Source: CADEFF01 sp964569315
Lineage (GTDB): Bacteria; Pseudomonadota; Alphaproteobacteria; Dongiales; Dongiaceae
Assembly: GCA_964569315.1 (NCBI GenBank)
Contig: CAZMUZ010000067.1
Span: forward strand, 1 to 20,263
Direction of reading: 5' to 3'
Length of the DNA stretch: 20,263 bases
Shown in pieces: positions 7,929-15,243 of the stretch. A program made the translations under genes and the position numbers. How positions within the stretch are numbered: the stretch's first letter is position 1; every line of letters begins with the position of its first letter. Under the pieces are notes generated by a model. That model was not told the DNA's origin and ran no database searches. It saw only the letters and a list, made by a program, of their open reading frames with translations.

Positions 7929-8806
7929 GGCTTGGCGGCAGCAGCCCCCGAAGTCTCGACCGGCGTATCGCCCGGCAGGCCCCATTCGGCCCAGGAGCCG
8001 TCATAGACCGCGACATCCTCATGGCCGATGAGATGAAGCGCGAAGGCGAGCACGGCCGCCGTCACGCCGGACCCGCAGGACGCCACCGTCGGCCGCGACA
8101 GGTCGAGCCCCGCTGCCTCGAACTTCGCCCGGATCGCGTCGGCGGGAAGCAGCGTCTTTTCCTTCGGATCGAGCAGGTCGGTATAGGGAAGGTTGAGGCT
8201 GCCCGGGATATGGCCGGACCGGCGTCCGGGCCAGGGCTCGGCCTCCTCGCCCCGGAAGCGGCCGGCGCTGCGCGCATCGATCACCTGTTCGCGGCGGCTC
8301 GCGATGTTGGCGCGGACCTGCGCCCTGTCCCGCACCATCAGGTTGTTGAAGCGCGCCGTCAGATGACGCTCGCGCGGCATGGGCGGGAGGTCCTCGATCG
8401 GCCGTCCCTCGCGGAGCCATTTCGGCAGCCCGCCATCGAGCACCGCCACGTCGCGATGGCCGAAGACCTTGAAGGTCCACCAGACGCGCGCGGCGCTCAT
8501 CAGCCCGTGCTGGTCGTAGATCACGATGCGGTTGCCGTCGCCGAGGCCGAGCTTGCGGACGCGGCTCGAGAATTTCTCGGGCGCCGGCAGCATGTGGGGC
8601 AGGGGGGTGCCCGTGTCGGCGATCTCGTCGAGCGGGAAGAAGACGGCGCCGGGGATGTGGCAGGCGTCATATTCCGCCCGGGCGTCGCGGCCCTGGACCG
8701 GCAGGTAGTAGGTGCCGTCCACGATGCGGAGATCCGGCGCCTCGAGCCGCTCCGCGAGCCACTCGGTCGAGACCAGGCTTTCGGGATGCGCGTAGCCCCG
8801 GTTCAT
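7925..8806 (-). CDS. sseA: 3-mercaptopyruvate sulfurtransferase
   Basis: A 293-residue protein with two rhodanese domains: an inactive N-terminal one (about 10-135) and a catalytic C-terminal one (about 165-285). The active-site loop is CGSGVTA with Cys244, the hallmark of mercaptopyruvate sulfurtransferases rather than thiosulfate-specific rhodaneses (CRxGx[RT]). Arginines at R183 and R195/R196 in the segments RFRGEE and GRRSGHIPG match the substrate-binding arginines of SseA. The enzyme moves sulfur from 3-mercaptopyruvate to thiols, thioredoxin or cyanide, giving pyruvate. The start ATG at 8806 lies 28 bp after the AlaX stop; the nearest purine-rich element is distant. The stop overlaps the next start. 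The context with cysteine synthase supports a role in cysteine/sulfur metabolism. Confidence 0.93.
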   Translation of the reverse strand: MNRGYAHPESLVSTEWLAERLEAPDLRIVDGTYYLPVQGRDARAEYDACHIPGAVFFPLDEIADTGTPLPHMLPAPEKFSSRVRKLGLGDGNRIVIYDQHGLMSAARVWWTFKVFGHRDVAVLDGGLPKWLREGRPIEDLPPMPRERHLTARFNNLMVRDRAQVRANIASRREQVIDARSAGRFRGEEAEPWPGRRSGHIPGSLNLPYTDLLDPKEKTLLPADAIRAKFEAAGLDLSRPTVASCGSGVTAAVLAFALHLIGHEDVAVYDGSWAEWGLPGDTPVETSGAAAAKP

Positions 8807-8834
8807 GATTGCGCGCCCATCCGCGAACGACTCC

Positions 8835-9542
8835 TCATGCGAAGCCGAGATTGACCCGGCGGTTCTGCTTGCCCTTGCTCTCGATCTTGGTGACCAGCAC
8901 CAGACCGATCTCGCCCGTGTGCGCGATATGCGTGCCGCCGCAGGGCTGCAGATCGACGCCTTCGATCTCCAGCAGGCGGACGCGGCCCTGACCCATCGGC
9001 GGCTTCACCGACATGGTGCGCACCAGCTCCGGGTGGGTGGCGAGCTCCTCGTCGGTGACCCAGCGCGGGCGGACCGGGTGGTCCTCGGCGATCAGCCGGT
9101 TGAGCTCGGCCGCGATCTTGTCCTTGTCGAGGGCGGTGTCGGGCAGGTTGAAATCGAGCCGGCCCTTGCCGTCGCTCACCTGGCCGCCGGTCACGTCGCC
9201 GGCGACGACGGCGCAGAGGAGATGCAGGCAGCTATGCATGCGCATCAGCCGATGCCGGCGCTCCCAGTCGAGCTCGGCCGTGACGCGCGTCCCCGCCGAG
9301 GGGAGGGGAACGCCCGGCGCCGTCTTGTGCAACACCTCATCGGGCGCCGCGCCCTTGACCGTATCGAGGATTGCGATCTCGGCGCCGTCGGCGAGTTTCA
9401 GCACGCCCATATCGCCGGGCTGGCCACCGCCCGTCGGATAGAAGACGGTGCGGTCGAGCCGGATGCCCGCCTCGTCGGCGCTGACGACCGTGGCCTCGCA
9501 GCTCTTCGCATAGGCGTCCGCGCGGAAGACGAGCTCGGTCAT
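8835..9542 (-). CDS. alaX: AlaX-M type alanyl-tRNA editing protein
   Basis: A 235-residue free-standing editing domain homologous to the C-terminal editing module of AlaRS. It shows the glycine motif YPTGGGQPGD (35-44) that marks AlaX-M-type proteins and the zinc ligands HxxxH (H103, H107) and CxxxH (C201, H205, in CGGTH). It hydrolyses Ser-tRNA(Ala) and sometimes Gly-tRNA(Ala), preventing serine misincorporation. The ATG at 9542 is preceded by a strong Shine-Dalgarno (GAGGAGG, about 5 nt away) that lies across the cysteine synthase stop, with only 10 bp between the genes. Longer upstream frames would run into the cysteine synthase gene and are rejected. Co-location with a serine-derived cysteine pathway is suggestive, since both deal with serine. 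Confidence 0.93.
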   Translation of the reverse strand: MTELVFRADAYAKSCEATVVSADEAGIRLDRTVFYPTGGGQPGDMGVLKLADGAEIAILDTVKGAAPDEVLHKTAPGVPLPSAGTRVTAELDWERRHRLMRMHSCLHLLCAVVAGDVTGGQVSDGKGRLDFNLPDTALDKDKIAAELNRLIAEDHPVRPRWVTDEELATHPELVRTMSVKPPMGQGRVRLLEIEGVDLQPCGGTHIAHTGEIGLVLVTKIESKGKQNRRVNLGFA

Positions 9543-9552
9543 TGCCGCCTCC

Positions 9553-10554
9553 TCAGCCGAGCCAGCTCGGCACCGGTAGATTCTTCGTTCGCAGGAACGC
9601 GGGGTTGAACAGCTTGGTCTGGTAGCGCTGCCCGGAATCGGCAAGCACCGTCACGATGGTATGGCCCGGTCCGAGATCGCGCGCGAGCCGGATCGCGCCG
9701 GCGACGTTGATGCCGGTCGATCCGCCGAGACAGAGGCCTTCCTCGCGCAGCAGGTCGAATACGATCGGCAGCGCCTCCTCGTCCGGGATCTGGTAGGCGA
9801 CGTCGATCGGCGCGTCCTTGAGGTTCGCCGTGATGCGCCCCTGGCCGATACCTTCGGTGATCGAGCTGCCCTCGGACTTGAGCTCGCCATGCTTGTAGTA
9901 GTGGTAGAGCGCGGCACCCATCGGGTCTGCGAGCGCGATGCGGATCTTCGGATTGCGCTCCTTGAGGGCCATGGCGACGCCGGCAAGCGTGCCGCCCGTG
10001 CCGACGGCGCTGACGAAGCCGTCCACCTTGCCGTCGGTCTGTTGCCAGATCTCGGGGCCGGTCGTGTGGAAGTGGCCCATGCGGTTCGCGACATTGTCGA
10101 ACTGATTGGCCCAGATCGCGCCTCTCTTGTCGCTGGCCGCGAGTTCCTTGGCGAGCCGCCCCGACACATGGACGTAATTGTTGGGGTCCTTGTAGGGGAC
10201 CGCCGGCACTTCGCGCAGGTCGGCGCCGGCCAGCCGCAGCATGTCCTTCTTTTCCTGCGACTGTGTCTCGGGAATGACGATCACGGTGCGATAGCCGAGC
10301 GCATTGCCGACGAGCGCGAGGCCGATGCCGGTGTTGCCGGCGGTGCCCTCGACGATGACGCCGCCGGCTTTCAGCTCGCCGCGCAGCACGGCGTCCTGGA
10401 CGATGGCGAGCGCGGCGCGGTCCTTTACCGACCCGCCGGGATTGAGGAACTCGGCCTTGCCGTAGATTTCGCAACCGGTGATCTCGGAAGCCTTGCGCAG
10501 GCGGATGAGTGGCGTGTGCCCGATGGCGTCGATGAAGTCGCGGCGAATATCCAT
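9553..10554 (-). CDS. cysK: Cysteine synthase A family (O-acetylserine sulfhydrylase), PLP-dependent
   Basis: A 333-residue fold-type II PLP enzyme. The Schiff-base lysine is K44 in NPGGSVKDRAA; the substrate loop is EGTAGNTGIG (T71-G76), a variant of the usual TSGNTG with alanine in the second position; the phosphate loop is GTGGT (185-189); the PLP pyridine-contacting serine lies in LGGSTGIN (276-283). The family makes cysteine from O-acetylserine and sulfide. Beta-cyanoalanine synthase or cystathionine-beta-synthase-like activity cannot be excluded from sequence. The C-terminus (DSGQRYQTKLFNPAFL) extends past the CysK core. No Shine-Dalgarno precedes the ATG at 10554; the 96-bp upstream gap has a possible weak promoter. 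It heads a likely seven-gene unit reaching the HcnC-like subunit. Confidence 0.9.
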   Translation of the reverse strand: MDIRRDFIDAIGHTPLIRLRKASEITGCEIYGKAEFLNPGGSVKDRAALAIVQDAVLRGELKAGGVIVEGTAGNTGIGLALVGNALGYRTVIVIPETQSQEKKDMLRLAGADLREVPAVPYKDPNNYVHVSGRLAKELAASDKRGAIWANQFDNVANRMGHFHTTGPEIWQQTDGKVDGFVSAVGTGGTLAGVAMALKERNPKIRIALADPMGAALYHYYKHGELKSEGSSITEGIGQGRITANLKDAPIDVAYQIPDEEALPIVFDLLREEGLCLGGSTGINVAGAIRLARDLGPGHTIVTVLADSGQRYQTKLFNPAFLRTKNLPVPSWLG

Positions 10555-10613
10555 TAGGAGCAGTGTCTTGCTGAAGGAGGTTCGACCGCAGGATGATCTT
10601 GCGGCCCGCCGGC

Positions 10614-10643
10614 AGAGTAGCCGTCCGCTCGCGGCCGGATCAA
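10614..10643 (-). promoter_or_regulatory. Possible weak sigma70-type promoter upstream of cysK
   Basis: In the 96-bp gap between the M81 peptidase and cysteine synthase genes, the - strand reads TTGATC (10643-10638), an 18-bp spacer, then TACTCT (10619-10614). This matches the -35 at four of six positions and the -10 at three of six. It would give a leader of about 50 nt. The match is weak, and GC-rich alphaproteobacterial promoters are poorly predicted by eye, so the peptidase and cysteine synthase genes could equally share a transcript. Confidence 0.22.
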
Positions 10644-10650
10644 CCCCGGA

Positions 10651-12117
10651 TCAGACAGACAACGGATGCAGTCGGCGCGGAGCGAACCGGAAGGGGAGAT
10701 GCGCGAGATCGACGGCGGCGGGCCCCGGCGCCGAGACGTCGATGATGCGACGGCAGAGCGGCGCGAAAGCGGCACGGAAATGGTTCTTGGCCTTCACGCA
10801 GAGCAATCGCGTCGCGGCGAGGTCGATGCCGTGCAGCGCGAAATAGGCGGGGTCGTTCGGCGTCTGGCAGCTTTCCGTCACGATGGTTTGTATCCCGACA
10901 ATCTCGAGCACCGCCGTGCGGCCCAGCGCGACCGGGAGGCCGGCCTCCATCGGGCCGCTGTTCCGGAACCGGCCGTCGGTGAGGCGGAGCACCCTGGCGG
11001 CGACGGGAACCGGCGCCCCGAAATCGGCGGTGAGGCGTCCGCCCAGCGTTCGATCGAGGACCGCGCCCACCCCTGCCGTGTGGGCGGCCGCGACGCAGTC
11101 GGGATCCGCGAAGGCGGCGAAGACGGTCGGGACCGTCGGGCGGCGATCCACGAGTGCGCGAAAGAGCCCGGGCGTATCGGCGATGCCGCCGGAGAGCGGA
11201 TTATCGGCGGGGTCCAGCAGGGCGATCGTTCCGGGTCCCTCGGACAGCGCTCGATCCAGGCCTTCTTCGGGGCTCGGCAGGGTCACATGGAAGCGGTCGC
11301 GCCGCTCCGCGAGCGCGGCGATCAACGCATCGGCGATGCGTTGCGCCAGCGCGGCGTCGTTGTCGGTATGGACGAGCGCGCTGGCACCCGCATGCGGGCT
11401 GTCGCCGTAGGCGAAACCGCCGAAGAGGCTGGCATCGAGCACGCCCGGCCGCGTTCGCCATTCGCGCGCCAGCGCGGCGACCTCGGCCATCGGCCCGTCC
11501 GTGGTCCGCATGTTGAAGCTCGGCAGGATCGCCTCGAGCTTGGCGATGGCGCCCCGGGGCCTGCAGCGCCCCTCGACGGTCGCGACCAGCAGATCCAGCA
11601 GACACGCGGCGGTCTCGCGCATGTCGGTATGGGGATAGGTCTTGTAGCCGGCGGCCAGGTCGATGAAGGCGAGATGCGCCGTGCCGAGATTGGCGTGAAG
11701 GTCAAAGCTCACGGCAAGCGGCGTGGCACCGATGGTGCGGCGGATCGCGGCGAGGAGATCGAGCTCCGGCGCCGGATCGGCGGTCGTCACCAGCGCCCCA
11801 TGCAGCGACAGATAGACCGCATCCCAGTGGCGGGCGGCGAGCCCGCGCAGAATATCGTCGCGGATTTCGGCATAGTCTTCGGGCGGCAGGGGTCCGCCCG
11901 GCGGCGCGCCGGCGCAGCGCAGCCATGTCACCTGCCAGTCTTTCGTGCGCGAGGCGAACTCGACCGTCGCGCCGATCTCGGTCGCCGTGCCGTCATAGAA
12001 GGCGCGGGCCGCTTCGCCCTCGACCCATTCGCGTTGCCGGAACTCCGAAAGCCGCGTGAGCGCAGGCGAGAAGGAATTGCCTTCGTGCCAGAGCCGTGCG
12101 ACGGCGAGCCGTTTCAT
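10651..12117 (-). CDS. M81 family metallopeptidase, MlrC (microcystinase C)-like
   Basis: A 488-residue protein matching the MlrC/M81 family in length and motifs: N-terminal RLWHEGNSFSP (8-18), LSLHGALV (103-110), SFDLHANL (137-144), TYPHTDMRET (160-169) and DNPLSGG (306-312). The His/Asp residues in SFDLHAN and TYPHTD are the likely metal ligands. MlrC cleaves small linear peptides in microcystin breakdown, but most family members have unknown substrates and are often found beside peptide importers, as here. No signal peptide was seen, so it should be cytoplasmic. The ATG at 12117 lies 27 bp after the deacetylase stop and has no clear Shine-Dalgarno. The substrate is unknown; a small modified peptide or amide is the best guess from context. 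Confidence 0.9.
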   Translation of the reverse strand: MKRLAVARLWHEGNSFSPALTRLSEFRQREWVEGEAARAFYDGTATEIGATVEFASRTKDWQVTWLRCAGAPPGGPLPPEDYAEIRDDILRGLAARHWDAVYLSLHGALVTTADPAPELDLLAAIRRTIGATPLAVSFDLHANLGTAHLAFIDLAAGYKTYPHTDMRETAACLLDLLVATVEGRCRPRGAIAKLEAILPSFNMRTTDGPMAEVAALAREWRTRPGVLDASLFGGFAYGDSPHAGASALVHTDNDAALAQRIADALIAALAERRDRFHVTLPSPEEGLDRALSEGPGTIALLDPADNPLSGGIADTPGLFRALVDRRPTVPTVFAAFADPDCVAAAHTAGVGAVLDRTLGGRLTADFGAPVPVAARVLRLTDGRFRNSGPMEAGLPVALGRTAVLEIVGIQTIVTESCQTPNDPAYFALHGIDLAATRLLCVKAKNHFRAAFAPLCRRIIDVSAPGPAAVDLAHLPFRFAPRRLHPLSV

Positions 12118-12144
12118 CGCAGGTCGGCAGGCACGGCAGGCCCG

Positions 12145-13071
12145 TTACTGCGCTGCCGCCGGCCGGACACGACGGAGTTCCGGGATCGGGCTCACCGCGT
12201 AGGGAAGTTCCTCGATCCGCGGCTTCCATCGCCCGTCGGCGATGCAGGCGCGGACATGGTCGTGGATCGCTTCGAGCGGCGCGAACCAGACGCCGCCGCG
12301 CTCCTGCATGTCCGAGATCAATTCGGCCATCGCGATGGCGCGCGGCAGACGGCCCGAGATGAAAGGATGCCAGACGGCGATCCACAGGCCGCCATGTTCC
12401 CAGGCGGCGTCGAACTCCGAGCGGAACACCTCGAAGGCGCGTTTCGGCGAGGAGATCTGGTTCGCCGTCCCCGCGAAATCGAAGCTGTGCATGTAGTGCG
12501 GCCAGTCGTCGAGCGCCATGCAGCAGGGCAGCTCGACCAGGCGGTTGTTCCCCTTGGCGAGAAGGTAGGGAACGTCGTCCGCCATCAGCGAGGAATCATA
12601 TTCGATGCCCTGCTCGATCAGGATATCGAAGCTGTGGTTCGAGAAGGCGAAGGAGGGGGCGCGGTAGCCGCGGGGACGCCGGCCGGTGGCCTTGACCAGC
12701 GCCGCCGTGCCGCGCTCTGTCCAGTAACGCTCGTCCTCGAGGCCGAGCTGATTCGGATCCTCATGCAGATAGCCGTGATGGCCGATCTCGTGGCCGTCCT
12801 TCAGGATCGCCTCGACCGCCGTGGGGTAGCGCTCCGCGCACCAGCCGGGGATGAAGAAGCTCTGCTTGATCCCGAAATGGCGGAAGATCTCGAGGATCCG
12901 CGGCACGCCCACGGTCGGCCCGTAGCGCAGCTCGCTGAGGCCCGCGACCCGCGCATCCGCCTTCTCGGGCATGGCGGCATGCATGAGGCTCTCGCCGTCC
13001 ATGTCGAAGGAGAAGCAGACCGCGCAGCGTGCGCCGTTCGGCCAGGGCACCGGGTTGGCGATCAACCGCAT
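12145..13071 (-). CDS. Polysaccharide deacetylase (NodB-fold) family hydrolase
   Basis: A 308-residue protein of the carbohydrate esterase 4/NodB fold. Motifs: SFDMDGE with D23/D25 (motif 1), HEIGHHGYLHED with H98/H99 and H103 (motif 2), GYRAPS with R137 (motif 3) and WHPF with H235 (C-terminal motif). No signal peptide was seen, which argues against cell-wall chitin or peptidoglycan as substrate. Cytoplasmic members such as PuuE-type allantoinases hydrolyse small amides, so a small N-acyl or ring amide is plausible. The ATG at 13071 has a good Shine-Dalgarno (GGGAGGA, 6 nt upstream) and lies 32 bp after the binding-protein gene. Grouping with an M81 peptidase and solute-binding proteins favours a catabolic role. 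The exact substrate is not assignable. Confidence 0.88.
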   Translation of the reverse strand: MRLIANPVPWPNGARCAVCFSFDMDGESLMHAAMPEKADARVAGLSELRYGPTVGVPRILEIFRHFGIKQSFFIPGWCAERYPTAVEAILKDGHEIGHHGYLHEDPNQLGLEDERYWTERGTAALVKATGRRPRGYRAPSFAFSNHSFDILIEQGIEYDSSLMADDVPYLLAKGNNRLVELPCCMALDDWPHYMHSFDFAGTANQISSPKRAFEVFRSEFDAAWEHGGLWIAVWHPFISGRLPRAIAMAELISDMQERGGVWFAPLEAIHDHVRACIADGRWKPRIEELPYAVSPIPELRRVRPAAAQ

Positions 13072-13103
13072 GGTCTGTCCTCCCGCTGGATATGCCGATC
13101 GGT

Positions 13104-14222
13104 TCAGCCGCCGGCCTTCACCTGCTCGAACATCGCGATGTAGCGCTCGCGGATCGCGTTATCCATCTCGGCGAAGAAGATGCCGCTGGTGAAGAGCGCC
13201 TCGGGCGACATGATGCCGAGTTCCTGCAGCCGTTCCTTCGATACCTGGTCGAACGTCTTCCTGTTGGAGTGGCCATAGCCGAAATTATCGATGAGCCAGA
13301 CGCCCACGCGCGTCTCCAGCATGGCATTGACGAGGTCATAGGCCGCGTTCTCGTCGCCGGGACCGTTCTTCGCCTTCACCAGCCCGCAGAACCAGGTGAA
13401 GATGCCTTCCTTCGGGTTCATGTACTCGACCGGAACGCCGGCTTTCTTCAACCGGACCACAGCATCGTTCCAGGCATAGGCGGCGATCAGCTCGCCGCTG
13501 GCGATGCTCTGCTCGACGCTGCTCTGCTCGGTCCACCAGAAGCGCAGCACGTCGCGCTGCTTGACCAGCAGCTCCTTTACGCCTGCCAGCTCCTCGTCGG
13601 TCATGCGGAACGGGTCCTTGACGCCGGCCACCAGGGCTGCGACGAGGACTGCCCCATCGACAGAGTCATATTGCGAGAGCCGCCCCTTGTATTTCTCGTC
13701 CCAGAGAATCTTCCAGGTGTGGTTGTCCTTGTATTCGGGCGCGAGGTCGGTGCGATAGACGACGGAGGCGTTGCCCCATTCCCACGGGATCTGCCAGACG
13801 CCCTCCGGCGTGACCACGCCATCCGTATCGCGAAGCTGCGGCCAGATGTTTTCCCATTCGGGGATGCGGGAGATGTCGAAAGGTTCGATCAACCCCGCAT
13901 CGCGCCAGCGACCGAGCGTGACCTTGCAAGGATGCGCGAGGTCGAAGGAGAATCCGGAACGCGCCTTCGTCAGAGCTTCTTCGTCTTCCCCGAAGACCGG
14001 CATTTGCGGCGAGGAGCCGTATTTCTCGACATAGGCGGGGTGAAACTCGGGGATGTCGTAGCCGGCCCAGGTAAAATAGGTGAGTTCCTCGCCGGCGCGT
14101 GCGGCGCGCGGCAGGAGCGGGGAGGTCAGGGAGACGAGGCCCGCGAGTCCCATCGCCTTGGCGATGTCGCGGCGCGACGCCTTGCCTTGCGCGATGCGAT
14201 CGAAGAGCCGAATCCGTTCCAT
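13104..14222 (-). CDS. PotD-like extracellular solute-binding protein with Tat signal
   Basis: A 372-residue periplasmic binding protein of the spermidine/putrescine (PotD/PotF) type. The N-terminus has a twin-arginine motif SRRDIAK (R17-R18), a hydrophobic stretch AMGLAGLVSL and a likely signal peptidase site after ARA (about residue 43). The mature part begins EELTYFTWAGYDIPEF, a form common in PotD relatives. The start at 14222 is preferred over an in-frame ATG at 14267 because GGGGAGGA lies 5 nt upstream of it and the Tat motif then sits at the right distance. No matching PotABC-type permease or ATPase gene is nearby, so it is an orphan here: it may serve a transporter encoded elsewhere. 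The ligand (polyamine, opine or amino acid) is unknown. Confidence 0.9.
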   Translation of the reverse strand: MERIRLFDRIAQGKASRRDIAKAMGLAGLVSLTSPLLPRAARAGEELTYFTWAGYDIPEFHPAYVEKYGSSPQMPVFGEDEEALTKARSGFSFDLAHPCKVTLGRWRDAGLIEPFDISRIPEWENIWPQLRDTDGVVTPEGVWQIPWEWGNASVVYRTDLAPEYKDNHTWKILWDEKYKGRLSQYDSVDGAVLVAALVAGVKDPFRMTDEELAGVKELLVKQRDVLRFWWTEQSSVEQSIASGELIAAYAWNDAVVRLKKAGVPVEYMNPKEGIFTWFCGLVKAKNGPGDENAAYDLVNAMLETRVGVWLIDNFGYGHSNRKTFDQVSKERLQELGIMSPEALFTSGIFFAEMDNAIRERYIAMFEQVKAGG

Positions 14223-14345
14223 CCTCGTCCTCCCCTGATGTTTCGATAAGGCCAGTCCAGAGCACATATCGTCTCGAAGACTTTGCCTGAAGCGGCATCG
14301 AGCCGCAATCCGATGCTTCTCCCGTAGGTTCGCGATGGTCCTGTC

Positions 14346-14945
14346 CTATCCCCATTCCTGACGCAGCCTGTCGCGATGCAGCAAGAGCCACTGCAGGGCG
14401 ATGATGGTCAGCGCATTGCCGATGCTCCCGTCGGCGAGCCGCGCGGGAATTCGGTCAACCGGCACCACCTCGACCTTGATGTCCTCGCCTTCTTCCGACA
14501 GCCCGTGAATGCCGCCGGCGCCGCGGCTATCGACCTTGCCGCAGAAGAGCGATACGCGCTCGGTGATGGCGCCCGGACTCACCATGTAGCGGCAGATCGG
14601 CACGAGCGCCCCGATCTCGATGCCGGCTTCCTCGACCGCCTCGCGTCGCGCGACCGTCTCCGGCGTCTCGTCGCGGCCGATCATCCCGGCGATGGCTTCG
14701 GTCTGCCAGGACGGCAGCCCCGCGAGATGCGCGCCGATGCGGAACTGTTCGATCAGCACCACAGCGTCGCGCATCGGGTCGTAAGGCAGAACGGCGCCCA
14801 CATGGCCGCGATCGTAGACCTCGCGCTCGATCGGCGGCCCCCAGCCGCCGTCATGCAGGCGGTGTCGCAGCTTGTAGATGTCGATGCGCCCATAGCCGCG
14901 ATAGCCGGGTTCGACGGCCAGGATCTCGACATCGCTCTCGCCCAT
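14346..14945 (-). CDS. nudF: Nudix hydrolase, ADP-ribose pyrophosphatase type
   Basis: A 199-residue protein with a complete Nudix box, beginning in EAIAGMIGRDE and ending in REAVEEAGI, matching Gx5Ex7REUxEExGU. The pre-box segment (VVLIEQFRIGAH, then WQTEAIAG) is that of ADP-ribose pyrophosphatases of the NudF group, which convert ADP-ribose to AMP and ribose 5-phosphate. I chose the ATG at 14945, where the recognisable fold begins; a longer frame starting at 15128 adds 61 basic, low-complexity residues and is unlikely. Only a weak GAGGG precedes the start. It is the first gene of the - strand run and is divergent from the oligopeptide importer. A 123-bp gap separates it from the PotD-like gene, which has its own strong Shine-Dalgarno, so the Nudix gene may be separately transcribed. 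Confidence 0.88.
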   Translation of the reverse strand: MGESDVEILAVEPGYRGYGRIDIYKLRHRLHDGGWGPPIEREVYDRGHVGAVLPYDPMRDAVVLIEQFRIGAHLAGLPSWQTEAIAGMIGRDETPETVARREAVEEAGIEIGALVPICRYMVSPGAITERVSLFCGKVDSRGAGGIHGLSEEGEDIKVEVVPVDRIPARLADGSIGNALTIIALQWLLLHRDRLRQEWG

Positions 14946-15243
14946 GCTCGACGCCCTCGGATTTCGTTCGCGGCGGGAGCGTAGCAGGGCCGGCGAAGCG
15001 CGTCCTGATCGGGCGGCATGACGCGTTGTGGCGAAACATGGCCGCTTGCGCGACGGATGGGATGCGGACGGGCTCGGCCGATTCCGAGCCGGGAACAAGG
15101 ACTTGCGAGCCTCGATTCTTTTGGACATTGATGGGGAAGGGTGGTTTCCTTACCAGCGACGGGGAGGCAGGCGACGACAGCTCGCCGCCGTAACGGGCCA
15201 CTCCCCAAATCGGGGCACAGCACTTACTGGGAGGACGTCCGGC
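14946..15243. promoter_or_regulatory. Divergent intergenic region with inverted repeat at 15071-15090
   Basis: These 298 bp separate the divergent Nudix gene and importer operon and must hold both promoters. The clearest element is a perfect inverted repeat, GGCTCGG (15071-15077) and CCGAGCC (15084-15090) with a 6-bp centre, about 154 bp before the importer start. It is not followed by a T-tract, so an operator is more likely than a terminator. A shorter CCCC-N5-GGGG hairpin lies at 15203-15215, in the likely 5' leader. A strong Shine-Dalgarno (GGGAGGA, 15229-15235) fixes the importer start. I could not identify convincing -35/-10 boxes. No regulator gene is present in the window. Confidence 0.4.

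Noticed and set aside
10593..10745. 50-codon + strand small frame with AAGGAGG 12 nt upstream
   Set aside because: The spacing is long, the product is arginine-rich with no feature, and it runs antisense into the 3' end of the M81 peptidase gene.
10666..13143. 825-codon open frame on the + strand opposite the peptidase and deacetylase genes
   Set aside because: It is rich in Arg/Gly/Ala and has no recognisable domain, while the opposite strand encodes two proteins with complete family motifs. Long antisense frames are expected in GC-rich DNA.
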